Shown here: piece by piece, positions 1-6,917 of the stretch
Numbering within the stretch: position 1 is the stretch's first letter
How the letters are laid out: every line of letters starts with the position of its first letter
NCBI GenBank assembly: GCA_018812885.1
Contig: JAHJCW010000086.1
Location: 1-13,919 of the forward strand
Reading direction: 5' to 3'
DNA: 13,919 nucleotides
Source: a bacterium
GTDB taxonomy: Bacteria; Fidelibacterota; Marinisomatia; Marinisomatales; JAHJCW01
The notes under the pieces: generated by a model
The model's database searches: none
What the model was told of the DNA's origin: nothing
What the model saw: the letters and a program-made list of their open reading frames with translations, nothing else
Translations under genes and position numbers: made by a program

Positions 1-137
1 CATACATTTCATGTTGATTAATAACTGTTAGTAATAGCTTAATTATAAAAGGTGCAGACCCTAACAAAGGATTTATCTACTGTGAGCTTTAGAGCAAAAT
101 TGAAAGTGAAATAAAATCTATTATAAATTAACTACTT
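1..137. other. left-edge non-coding stretch
   Basis: I see no credible coding frame, RNA gene or terminator here. It is AT-rich leader sequence in front of the small methyltransferase gene at 138. There is no clear Shine-Dalgarno sequence before that gene's ATG. Confidence 0.4.
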
Positions 138-611
138 ATGGAATTAATAGGAAAAACAACAATTAATCCGATTTTATTTTACTCCGGTAAGATTGCAGGA
201 TATTTTACTTGGATGGTTCTATTTCTTTTGATACTGAATATCAATCTATTTGACAAGATATCTTTTGGTTATAATGATTATCTTTCAATTGCAATTCTGA
301 TAATTGGATTGATTTTCGTTGTTTTAAGTCTCATCAATTTGGGAAGATCAACACGACTGGGATTACCATCAGAGAATACAGTTTTAAAAACTAATGGACT
401 TTATAAAATAAGCAGAAACCCTATGTATTTAGGATTTGATCTATTGACAATTTCTTCAATGATTTACACTCTGAACTTATTTATAATAGTGCTTGGAATT
501 TATAGTATAACAATCTACCATTTGATAATAGTGGGAGAGGAACAATTCTTAGAAAAGAGATTTGGCTTGGAATATACAAATTATAAAAAAAAGATTAGAC
601 GATATTTATAG
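138..611 (+). CDS. isoprenylcysteine carboxyl methyltransferase / PEMT family membrane protein
   Basis: A 157-residue integral membrane protein of the ICMT/PEMT-like family (SAM-dependent methyltransferases with C-terminal cofactor motifs). Hydrophobic segments lie near residues 20-38, 48-66 and 103-128. The family signature is visible in order: LKTNGLYKISRNPMYLG at about residues 82-98 (the G-x-Y-x-x-x-R-N-P-M-Y-x-G core), then E-E-x-F-L-x-x-R-F-G-x-x-Y-x-x-Y-x-x-x-x-R-R-Y at about 134-156, the usual C-terminal end. Length is typical of the short bacterial members. Those act on membrane-associated small molecules or lipids, but the substrate cannot be read from sequence. The ATG at 138 has no obvious Shine-Dalgarno. 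The gene stands alone on the plus strand beside probable accessory DNA, so it may have been acquired. Confidence 0.85.
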   Translation: MELIGKTTINPILFYSGKIAGYFTWMVLFLLILNINLFDKISFGYNDYLSIAILIIGLIFVVLSLINLGRSTRLGLPSENTVLKTNGLYKISRNPMYLGFDLLTISSMIYTLNLFIIVLGIYSITIYHLIIVGEEQFLEKRFGLEYTNYKKKIRRYL

Positions 612-654
612 AAACATGTTTGTATTAACAAGAAGTAACAATGTATAAATATGA

Positions 655-804
655 ACCCTTTTGTATGCAACATTTTATTTGATTGCCGTATATTTTGGCT
701 CAGTTGAAATAACAAATACTCGTCATACCATGGTATGCGATCTAATTGCTGATTTTGCCGGAATTGTTACCGCAATTACTATCGTGTATTTATTTTTTCA
801 TTAA
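655..804 (+). pseudogene. decayed C-terminal remnant of a VanZ-like membrane protein
   Basis: The frame ending at TAA 802-804 reads about 49 codons back to a TGA at 652-654 and has no ATG start. A TTG at 661 is the only early alternative start. The translation contains YFGSVEITNTRHTMVCDLIA followed by DFAGIVTAITIVYLFFH. This resembles the C-terminal end of VanZ-like proteins: a Glu, an Arg-containing loop, then D-x-x-A/N-x-x-G and a last membrane helix. An ATG at 651 lies in a different frame and stops after 18 codons, which fits frameshift decay. There is no room upstream for the rest of a VanZ domain before the gene ending at 611. The family call rests on a short segment; a chance open frame is possible. 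Confidence 0.35.
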
Positions 805-893
805 ATTAAATTTATGATTAATATTCAATTTAAAAAATTGTGAAAAAAAATAGTGATTTTACAACTAAACAATTATTGCACTTATTTCGCAAT

Positions 894-943
894 AAACGTA
901 ATACGTGATAAACGAAAATTTGCGTGCTATACGCATTGCGTTT
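894..943. repeat. imperfect hairpin upstream of the methyltransferase (possible cassette boundary)
   Basis: Left arm 894-906 (AAACGTAATACGT) pairs with right arm 931-943 (ACGCATTGCGTTT). The stem is 13 positions with one G·T wobble and one A·C mismatch, around a 24-nt loop. It is followed at once by GTTAGGA (944-950), which resembles the GTTRRRY core of integron attC sites except for the last base. It has no T-run, so it is a poor terminator candidate. It matches the architecture of the larger palindrome beyond the methyltransferase gene. Confidence 0.5.
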
Positions 944-993
944 GTTAGGAAGTTGTGCGTCATGCAAGACCGACTCTCTGCTAACGAAATACA

Positions 994-1776
994 GTGACTA
1001 ATAAAATGAAAACAATTGAAGAAAGCGTTGTAACAGCGATGGATGGTTCTGATAAGGAACTTTTTCCATATTTACCTTATATACTACAAGACCTTTGGGA
1101 AATTGGAGCAGACCCAGGCGTAATAATCAAACTGATAAGCAAACATTTTGCCAATTGTGCCGACTTAAAAGTCCTTGATTTAGGTTGTGGAAAAGGAGCA
1201 GTATCAGTAAGGGTGGCGAAAAATTTAGGATGCAGTTGTTATGGGGTAGACGCAATTCCTGAATTCATAGTATTTGCACAACAAAAAGCTATTGAATTTA
1301 AAGTTGGACATCTGTGCACTTTTGAAACGTGTGATATTAGAGAAAAAGTTAAAGATTTGACAAGATACGATATAGTAATACTTGGAGCAATCGGGCCTGT
1401 ATTTGGTGATTATTTTACAACTCTGTCAACCTTGTCAAAATGTATAAATGAAAATGGAATTTTCATTATTGATGATGGTTACATAAATGATAATAGCGAT
1501 TACAGTCATCCCTTAATGTTTAAAAAATCGTCCATAATAAAACAAATAGACAAGGCAGGAATGAAACTTGTTGAAAATGATATTATGGACAGAGAAGACA
1601 TTATAGATTCAGACGATTACATTTTTGATAATCTTAAAAAGAGATGTTATGAGTTAATTGAGAAATACCCTGATAAACAAAATTTATTTCTCGATTATAT
1701 TAAAAAACAAGAGATAGAAAATGATGTACTCGAAAATAAAGTAATCGGAACGACCATGGTAATTAAGAAAAAATAA
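994..1776 (+). CDS. class I SAM-dependent methyltransferase
   Basis: A 260-residue soluble methyltransferase with the Rossmann-like SAM-binding core. Motif I is VLDLGCGKG (about residues 60-68). An acidic residue ends strand 2 (GVDAIPE, D86). Motif II/III material follows as ETCDIRE (about 111-117) and YDIVILGAIG (about 125-134). IFIIDDGYI lies near 156-164. The acceptor cannot be assigned. The longest frame starts at GTG 994; an ATG at 1006 four codons in is an equally good start, and neither has a clear Shine-Dalgarno. A short reading frame (ATG 962, MQDRLSANEIQ) stops at TGA 995-997, overlapping the GTG, which could couple translation. The gene lies between an upstream hairpin with GTTAGGA and a large downstream palindrome ending in GTTAAAA, as expected for a mobile gene cassette. 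Confidence 0.85.
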   Translation: MTNKMKTIEESVVTAMDGSDKELFPYLPYILQDLWEIGADPGVIIKLISKHFANCADLKVLDLGCGKGAVSVRVAKNLGCSCYGVDAIPEFIVFAQQKAIEFKVGHLCTFETCDIREKVKDLTRYDIVILGAIGPVFGDYFTTLSTLSKCINENGIFIIDDGYINDNSDYSHPLMFKKSSIIKQIDKAGMKLVENDIMDREDIIDSDDYIFDNLKKRCYELIEKYPDKQNLFLDYIKKQEIENDVLENKVIGTTMVIKKK

Positions 1777-1792
1777 ATTGATAAAATGCACG

Positions 1793-1921
1793 AACGCACA
1801 ACAAAGTGTATATGCCATAAGGGTTACAGTGGGTATTCAAGCGTTGTAGCCTACACCAATTTTCGTATCGGTGGACAGGTAACTGCCCCGCAATCCCTTA
1901 CAGCACATACACATGACCGTT
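1793..1921. repeat. long imperfect palindrome, attC-like recombination site candidate
   Basis: The outer ends are AACG (1793-1796) and CGTT (1918-1921). Inside them, 1806-1824 pairs with 1894-1912 at 16 of 19 positions: GTGTATATGCCATAAGGG on the left against the reverse complement of CCCTTACAGCACATACAC on the right. All three mismatches are A·C type on the top strand and become G·T wobbles on the bottom strand, the strand that integron integrases recognise when folded. A weaker inner pairing involves 1851-1858 (CCTACACC) and 1870-1879. The right end reads GTTAAAA (1919-1925), close to GTTRRRY. The segment is visibly more GC-rich than its surroundings. It is not a terminator: there is no T-run, and a separate terminator follows immediately. 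It could instead be a different mobile palindrome or a structured RNA end. Confidence 0.5.
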
Positions 1922-1925
1922 AAAA

Positions 1926-1960
1926 AAATAAAAAGCCACCTATTCGGTGGCTTTTTATTT
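1926..1960. terminator. bidirectional intrinsic terminator
   Basis: A perfect 15-bp stem: 1926-1940 (AAATAAAAAGCCACC) and 1946-1960, with a TATTC loop. The GC core is flanked by A-runs on one side and T-runs on the other, so it works in both directions. It ends the minus-strand metK–ahcY transcript 17 bp after the ahcY stop, and would also stop plus-strand reading from the methyltransferase cassette. Confidence 0.92.
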
Positions 1961-1976
1961 TAAATAGATATTGTTT

Positions 1977-3479
1977 TTAGTACCGATAATGATCCGGTTT
2001 ATATGGTCCGCCTTTGGGAAATCCGATATATTCAGCTTGTTCATCGGTCATCTCAGTTAAGGTGACACCCAATTTATCGAGATGTAGTCGTGCGACTTCT
2101 TCATCAAGGATTTTCGGTAACATATATACGCCTATTTTAGGTCTGTCCTTGGCAAGCGCTATTTGCGCTAACACCTGATTAGAGAATGAATTTGACATTA
2201 CAAAACTCGGATGACCCGTAGCACAACCTAAGTTTACCAATCTACCCTCAGCTAACATGAATATTTGATGACCACCCGGGAAAGTATATCTATCAACTTG
2301 TGGTTTGATATTTTCACGATCAACATCTTTAGCGTTATTTAATGGATCGACCTGTATTTCGTTATCGAAATGACCGATGTTACATACAATAGCTTGATCC
2401 TTCATTTTACGCATATGTTCAACTGTTATTACATCGCGGTTTCCAGTTGCGGTAACGTAAATATTAGCTTCCGGCAGAGCTTTTTCAGTGGTAACCACTT
2501 CAAACCCTTCCATTGCCGCTTGTAATGCGCAAATTGGGTCAATTTCAGTAACTAATACACGTGCACCGTATCCGCGCATAGATTGCGCGCAACCGCGACC
2601 TACATCACCATAACCGCAGACCAATACTGTTTTTCCGGCGATCATAACGTCCATTGCACGTTTCAACCCATCCGCAAGCGATTCGCGACATCCGTAAATA
2701 TTATCAAATTTTGATTTTGTAACCGAATCATTCACATTATAAGCAGCGAATAATAATTTATTATCTTTCGCCATCTGCTGTAAACGGTGAACTCCCGTTG
2801 TTGTCTCTTCGGAAACACCGATAATATCTTTGGTAATTTTATGCCAATGCATCGGATCTTTGGTGTGTACTTCACGCAGTAATTTTTCGATAACCTGTTC
2901 TTCACGAACCTTAGTTGTTATTGCCGGTAACGAGCCTGTTTTTTGATATATTTCTTCTAGCTGATATCCTTTGTGAACCATTAATGTCGCATCACCGCCG
3001 TCATCAACAATTAGTTGCGGACCTTGGTTTTCCGGGTGAGTTAAGGCTTGTAATGTACACCACCAATATTCCTCAAGAGATTCTCCCTTCCACGCAAAAA
3101 CCGGTGTTCCGCCGTCAGCAATTGCGGCTGCGGCGTGGTCTTGGGTAGAAAATATATTGCAGCTTGCCCACCGTACATCTGCGCCCAATTCCTTTAAAGT
3201 CTCAATCAAAACTGCCGTTTCAATTGTCATGTGCAATGAGCCGGTAATCCGATAACCTTTTAATGATTTTTTCTTCCCATATTTTTCGCGGATTGCCATT
3301 AATCCGGGCATTTCTTTTTCCGCAATAGCGATTGCTTTCCGCCCTGCTTCTGCCAATGAGATATCAGCAACTTTATTTGGTAATTTTTCAACTATAGATG
3401 TCATATCTTTCCTTACTTTCTCAGATAAATTTTTTAAAATGTTTCTGTTCAGATTTTCAGTAAATGGTTGGGTCGACAT
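1977..3479 (-). CDS. ahcY: adenosylhomocysteinase (S-adenosyl-L-homocysteine hydrolase)
   Basis: Cytosolic NAD-dependent enzyme that reversibly splits S-adenosylhomocysteine into adenosine and homocysteine, removing the inhibitory product of methyl transfer. I place the start at ATG 3477-3479 (500 residues). The frame runs open four codons further to a TTG at 3491, but only the ATG has a Shine-Dalgarno (GGTGAG, four bases before it). In order (numbered from the ATG): substrate-binding N-terminal region with GSLHMTIETAVL (about 80-91) and SCNIFSTQDHAAAA (about 106-119); NVNDSVTKSKFDN (about 248-260); the NAD fingerprint VLVCGYGDVGRG (about 285-296); and the canonical C-terminus KPDHYRY. Its presence indicates the AhcY route of SAH breakdown. 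It lies 12 bp after metK, probably co-transcribed, and ends at a strong terminator. Confidence 0.97.
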   Translation of the reverse strand: MSTQPFTENLNRNILKNLSEKVRKDMTSIVEKLPNKVADISLAEAGRKAIAIAEKEMPGLMAIREKYGKKKSLKGYRITGSLHMTIETAVLIETLKELGADVRWASCNIFSTQDHAAAAIADGGTPVFAWKGESLEEYWWCTLQALTHPENQGPQLIVDDGGDATLMVHKGYQLEEIYQKTGSLPAITTKVREEQVIEKLLREVHTKDPMHWHKITKDIIGVSEETTTGVHRLQQMAKDNKLLFAAYNVNDSVTKSKFDNIYGCRESLADGLKRAMDVMIAGKTVLVCGYGDVGRGCAQSMRGYGARVLVTEIDPICALQAAMEGFEVVTTEKALPEANIYVTATGNRDVITVEHMRKMKDQAIVCNIGHFDNEIQVDPLNNAKDVDRENIKPQVDRYTFPGGHQIFMLAEGRLVNLGCATGHPSFVMSNSFSNQVLAQIALAKDRPKIGVYMLPKILDEEVARLHLDKLGVTLTEMTDEQAEYIGFPKGGPYKPDHYRY

Positions 3480-3491
3480 AATTCTCACCAA

Positions 3492-4667
3492 TTATAAATA
3501 GGACTTTAATCTTTCAACCATGTCGGTTCTTTCCCAAGTAAAAAGTTTATTGTCACGACCAAAATGACCATAAGCAGCAGTTTGGCGATAACGCGGTTTC
3601 TTTAGATCAAGATGAGCGATAATTTCAGCCGGTTTTAATGGAAATACTTCCTTAACAATTTCTGTCAATTTCTCATCACTTACTTTCCCTGTACCGAATG
3701 ATTTTGCATATACGGATATTGGCTCAGCAACACCTATGCTATAAGATAATTGAACTTCACATTTGTCAGCCAAATCCGCGGCAACAATATTCTTGGCAAT
3801 ATAACGTGCCATATATGTAGCAGATCTATCAACCTTTGATGGATCTTTACCGGAGAAAGCTCCCCCTCCATGCGGAGCGTAGCCGCCGTAAGTATCTACA
3901 ATAATTTTCCTACCTGTTAATCCGGTATCTGCTTCAGGGCCACCCGTAACAAAACGTCCCGTACCATTAACTATAAATGAATCATCATATTCAATATTAC
4001 TCGCTTCCAAAACGGGTTTGATAATATTTTTAATGACCTCTTTTTGTACAAATTCAAGTTCTTTTTCTTCACTTCCGAATTTATCAAGCATATCAGTATG
4101 CTGAGTTGCGATCACAACTTTTTTTACTGATTTTGGTATTCCGTCTTCATATTCAACAGTCACTTGAGATTTGCCGTCAGGACCTAACCATGGCATATTA
4201 CCATTCTTGCGTTCTTTCGCCAATTTTTCAGTCAAACGCTGTGCCAATTGAATCGGCAACGGCATTAATTCTGGTGTTTCCTTACACGCGAATCCGAACA
4301 TCATCCCCTGGTCACCTGCACCCTGCTCTTTTCCGCTACTGGTGTCAACTCCCTGTGCAATATCTGCACTTTGCCTATGCAATTTTGATGTTACCATAAC
4401 TGATTCATCATCCATACCGTAAGCAAGATTTGTATAACCTATTTCGTGCAAAGTTTCTTTAACGATTTTTTCTACTTCGGCAAATCCTTGAGTATTTACC
4501 TCACCACTAACCACAACTAAACCATTAGTGGCCATTGTTTCACATGCTACACGTGATTCATTATCCTGCTCTAATAAATTATCTAATATGGCATCAGAAA
4601 TCGCATCGCATACCTTATCAGGGTGACCTTCTGTGACTGATTCAGAAGTAAATAAATACCGACTCAT
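3492..4667 (-). CDS. metK: S-adenosylmethionine synthetase
   Basis: Methionine adenosyltransferase: makes S-adenosylmethionine from methionine and ATP in the cytosol, releasing phosphate and diphosphate. At 391 residues it has the usual bacterial length. Signatures include FTSESVTEGHPDKVCDAISD near the N-terminus (substrate and metal site), the nonapeptide-type motif GAGDQGMMFG (about 116-125), and the glycine-rich GGGAFSGKDPSKVDRS loop (about 267-282), followed by YSIGVAEPIS. ATG 4665-4667 is preceded by TTGGAG, a good Shine-Dalgarno. Directly downstream is ahcY, so SAM supply and SAH removal are probably made from one transcript. A 91-bp gap to the gene before it contains a possible promoter. 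I could not fit a known SAM riboswitch into this leader. Confidence 0.98.
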   Translation of the reverse strand: MSRYLFTSESVTEGHPDKVCDAISDAILDNLLEQDNESRVACETMATNGLVVVSGEVNTQGFAEVEKIVKETLHEIGYTNLAYGMDDESVMVTSKLHRQSADIAQGVDTSSGKEQGAGDQGMMFGFACKETPELMPLPIQLAQRLTEKLAKERKNGNMPWLGPDGKSQVTVEYEDGIPKSVKKVVIATQHTDMLDKFGSEEKELEFVQKEVIKNIIKPVLEASNIEYDDSFIVNGTGRFVTGGPEADTGLTGRKIIVDTYGGYAPHGGGAFSGKDPSKVDRSATYMARYIAKNIVAADLADKCEVQLSYSIGVAEPISVYAKSFGTGKVSDEKLTEIVKEVFPLKPAEIIAHLDLKKPRYRQTAAYGHFGRDNKLFTWERTDMVERLKSYL

Positions 4668-4733
4668 AAATTCTCCAATTTTACTTTTTTAACAAGCGTC
4701 AAAGTTAATAAAAATGGTTCTTGTTGACCATTA

Positions 4734-4739
4734 ATTATA
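4734..4739 (-). promoter_or_regulatory. putative -10 element for metK–ahcY
   Basis: The minus strand reads TATAAT exactly at these positions, about 67 bp before the metK start and in the intergenic gap after the nucleotidyltransferase. The best upstream match for a -35 is TTGTTA (4760-4765), but the 20-bp spacing is poor, and TTAATT sits at 17 bp. In such AT-rich DNA the hexamer could arise by chance. Confidence 0.35.
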
Positions 4740-4758
4740 TAATTTAAATTTGCCTTAA

Positions 4759-5673
4759 TTAACAAAAATCATTACCATCGTTTGCAGCTATTTTATTAAT
4801 TATTTGATGGTTAATGATTTTTGAATTTTCTAATATAATGCTATCCTCAATTTTGGAATTTTTAACAATACAATCATTCATAATTGTGACATATGGACCA
4901 ATAATTGAATTTTCTATAACACAATTTTCACCAATAAATACCGGTTCATTGAATTTTGATAAAGTAAATTTTTTATGATTAGAAATTAACAGCTTACGAT
5001 TTGAGTACAAGATAGCTTCAGGAACACCAATATCAAAATAATTTGGTGTTGGAAACACTCCGAAATTTTCACCTCGTTTTACCATTATTTGTAAAGCGTC
5101 AGTAATTTGGTATTCATTGTTAGTTTTTATTTCGTTTTTTATTAATTTTTCAATTGCTGATTTTAACTGTCCTTCATTAGTAAAATAATATAATCCACTG
5201 ATGGCTAAATTGCTCGGTGGATTAGGATGTTTTTCATAAAAATTAAGTACTTTACCATCTTTTAATTCAACTACACCAAACCGCGATGGATCATCAACTT
5301 CAATGACACCAATTACATTTTCCGAAGATGAACAAAATTCATCATAATTAAGTTTGAAAATTGTGTCACCAAGTTGAACTAAAACAGGTTCATTGGTATT
5401 TGCTAAACCGGTTAAAACAGCATGGCCTAATCCTAATCGCTCCTTTTGTTCAATAAATGAAAATTTGCCATCATATTTTTTCATATGATCGATCACTTGC
5501 TCTTTTAAATGTCCCACTATAAAAACTATCTCATTAATACCAGAATTAAATAGCGGCTCCAGAATAAAATCTAAAGCAGGTTTACCCGCTATTGGTAATA
5601 GAGTTTTTTGATACCGCTCGGTATGCGGCATTAATCGGGTACCGTACCCGGCGACAGGAATGATTGCTTTCAA
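4759..5673 (-). CDS. sugar-phosphate nucleotidyltransferase (NDP-sugar pyrophosphorylase family)
   Basis: A 304-residue nucleotidyltransferase of the family that couples sugar 1-phosphates to nucleoside triphosphates to make NDP-sugars for envelope polysaccharides. The N-terminus carries the fingerprint MKAIIPVAGYGTRLMPHT and then TLLPIAGKP (about 24-32), the G-x-G-T-R-L…P…K-P nucleotide-binding loop. GVIEVDDPSRFGVVE (about 121-135) and GLYYF (about 160-164) are also typical. Residues about 243-293 form isoleucine-rich hexapeptide-like repeats (VFIGENCVIENSIIGPYVTI and onward), a short left-handed beta-helix tail. Overall closest to glucose-1-phosphate uridylyl/thymidylyltransferases; the exact sugar and nucleotide cannot be fixed. 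The start is TTG 5671-5673: no in-frame ATG fits and the protein start matches the family. It follows hpf by 13 bp. Confidence 0.88.
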   Translation of the reverse strand: MKAIIPVAGYGTRLMPHTERYQKTLLPIAGKPALDFILEPLFNSGINEIVFIVGHLKEQVIDHMKKYDGKFSFIEQKERLGLGHAVLTGLANTNEPVLVQLGDTIFKLNYDEFCSSSENVIGVIEVDDPSRFGVVELKDGKVLNFYEKHPNPPSNLAISGLYYFTNEGQLKSAIEKLIKNEIKTNNEYQITDALQIMVKRGENFGVFPTPNYFDIGVPEAILYSNRKLLISNHKKFTLSKFNEPVFIGENCVIENSIIGPYVTIMNDCIVKNSKIEDSIILENSKIINHQIINKIAANDGNDFC

Positions 5674-5686
5674 ATTTCTCTAATGT

Positions 5687-5977
5687 TTAATGATGGTTAT
5701 TTTGTTTACTCTTTATTTTTTTTACACGGGCAATCATTTTTTCAACAGCAAGGTCTATTGATTTTGTGATGTTATCTGTGGATTCTTTAACATTGAGCTT
5801 ACGACTTGGAATAGATAAATTTAATTCAGTAACATATAGGTCGTTTTCACGGAATAACAAAATTTGACATTGTATAGCCCGATCATAAACTTTAGTGATT
5901 TTTTGAACTTCACTTATGGCATAGTTTTTTAAATTGTCAGGTGCATTAAAATGTCGAGAGGTAAATTCAATGTTCAA
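5687..5977 (-). CDS. hpf: short ribosome hibernation promoting factor / RaiA (Sigma-54 modulation family)
   Basis: Small ribosome-binding protein of the HPF/YfiA family, which occupies the decoding region of idle ribosomes and promotes dimerisation or inactivation in starvation. I choose TTG 5975-5977 as start (96 residues). A perfect AAGGAG lies six bases upstream (5984-5989), and the protein then begins MNIEFTSRHFNAPDNLKNYA, aligned with the usual family start. The frame stays open to an ATG at 6014-6016 (109 residues), which would overlap the recombinase gene and add an unsupported 13-residue tail. The fold signature is present: helix 1 with LKNYAISEVQKI, then basic strands and IDLAVEKMIARVKKIK near the C-terminus. 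No long-form C-terminal dimerisation domain is present. Confidence 0.85.
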   Translation of the reverse strand: MNIEFTSRHFNAPDNLKNYAISEVQKITKVYDRAIQCQILLFRENDLYVTELNLSIPSRKLNVKESTDNITKSIDLAVEKMIARVKKIKSKQNNHH

Positions 5978-5983
5978 TTCAAA

Positions 5984-5989
5984 CTCCTT
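5984..5989 (-). promoter_or_regulatory. Shine-Dalgarno deciding the hpf start
   Basis: The minus strand reads AAGGAG six bases before the TTG at 5977, and no comparable site precedes the upstream ATG at 6016. This is the main reason for preferring the shorter HPF. Confidence 0.7.
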
Positions 5990-6002
5990 ATTTTTATTAT
6001 AA

Positions 6003-6917
6003 TTAATTATCTCCATGCGGATGAGCTTTTTTATATATATTTTTAATCCTTTCCGGTTGAATATGGGTATAAATTTGTGTGGATGACAAACTGCTGTGTC
6101 CTAATAAGTCTTTAATTGCCCTTAGGTCAGCTCCTCGATCTAATAGATGGGTTGCGAATGAATGTCGTAAAGTGTGAGGACCAAGATGTTCCCCTTCTGT
6201 AACTAATCGTAAATACATATTTACGCTACGTTGAACCGTCCTTTGTGATATGCGTTCACCTTTTGAATTTACAAATACTGGAGCGTTTGTGTCAGCAGTT
6301 TTTAATGATCTTCCGGTTTTTTTTAGATAATTTTCAATTGCCGTCAAAGCTTTATTGCCAAATGGAATCAATCTTTCTTTATTACCCTTTCCACATACTT
6401 TAATCAGTTGATTATCAATGATAATATTTTCAAAATTAAGATTTACTAACTCGCTTAACCTAATTCCGGTGCTATAAAATAACTCTAAAATTGCTCTATC
6501 TCGCAACCCTGCGATGGTATTTGCGGGGGGGGTTTCCATTAACTTTGTAATTATTTTTTCATCAATAAAATTTGGTAGTAATTTTTTAGTTTTTGGAGTT
6601 TTAACATATAATGCCGGATTATTATTGACAACTTCCGCTCTGACTAAATATTTAAAAAAAGATTTAATCGATGCCAATCTTCTTCCAATTGTTTTTGAAG
6701 AAAAACCATCTTCGAATTGCTTCCCTAAAAAATGTCTGATTGCTTGTTTATCTATACTTCTTATTGAAATATCGGGAGTCCCCACATATTCAATTAAAAA
6801 ATCGTTAAATCTATGTAAATCATAAATATAGGAAACACAAGTATGTTTGGAATATCCTCTTTCTTTTTCTAAATAGGAATCGAAGTCATCAATATATTGA
6901 TTAAAATTGTCAGACAT
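6003..6917 (-). CDS. tyrosine recombinase XerC/XerD
   Basis: A 304-residue site-specific recombinase of the XerC/XerD type, which resolves chromosome dimers at dif during division. It has the N-terminal SAM-like core-binding domain (about residues 5-95, including YSKHTCVSYIYDLHRF) and a C-terminal catalytic domain. The full active-site set is visible: R153 in STGIRLSEL, K177 in GKGNKERL, H248 and R251 in HTLRHSFATHLL, H274 in LLGHSS and the nucleophile Y283 in IYTHI. Length is standard; XerC and XerD cannot be told apart here. ATG 6915-6917 overlaps the rluD stop by 8 bp with no Shine-Dalgarno, suggesting coupled translation. A run of eight C (minus strand, 6525-6532) lies at codons 129-131; the frame is intact as given. 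Confidence 0.93.
   Translation of the reverse strand: MSDNFNQYIDDFDSYLEKERGYSKHTCVSYIYDLHRFNDFLIEYVGTPDISIRSIDKQAIRHFLGKQFEDGFSSKTIGRRLASIKSFFKYLVRAEVVNNNPALYVKTPKTKKLLPNFIDEKIITKLMETPPANTIAGLRDRAILELFYSTGIRLSELVNLNFENIIIDNQLIKVCGKGNKERLIPFGNKALTAIENYLKKTGRSLKTADTNAPVFVNSKGERISQRTVQRSVNMYLRLVTEGEHLGPHTLRHSFATHLLDRGADLRAIKDLLGHSSLSSTQIYTHIQPERIKNIYKKAHPHGDN

Larger units (their letters stand above)
946..1921 (+). mobile_element. candidate integron-type gene cassette carrying a methyltransferase
   Basis: Cutting after the G of GTTAGGA (944) and after the G of GTTAAAA (1919) gives a unit of about 975 bp. It would contain one promoterless-looking gene in the sense orientation, close to its 5' boundary, followed by a long palindrome. 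This is the textbook cassette layout (one ORF plus one 3' attC). No integron integrase gene lies in the window; the Xer-type recombinase at 6003-6917 is a housekeeping type. A cassette can sit away from its integron, or the array may extend to the left of position 1. The assignment is inference from architecture. Confidence 0.35.

Noticed and set aside
2915..3148. Plus-strand open frame inside ahcY
   Set aside because: Antisense shadow of a highly conserved coding region, with no family features. The same holds for plus-strand frames inside metK, xer, rluD, the dksA-type gene, ileS and the HtrA gene.
4668..4758. SAM or SAH riboswitch in the metK leader
   Set aside because: Only a weak AACAAG/CTTGTT pairing was found, and the leader would be about 60 nt. 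I see no SAM-I, SAM-II or SAH riboswitch core.
6003..6917. Xer gene as the integrase for the left-hand cassette
   Set aside because: Standard XerC/XerD length and motifs; I see no insertion of the integron-integrase-specific domain between the catalytic motifs, and it lies within a housekeeping cluster.
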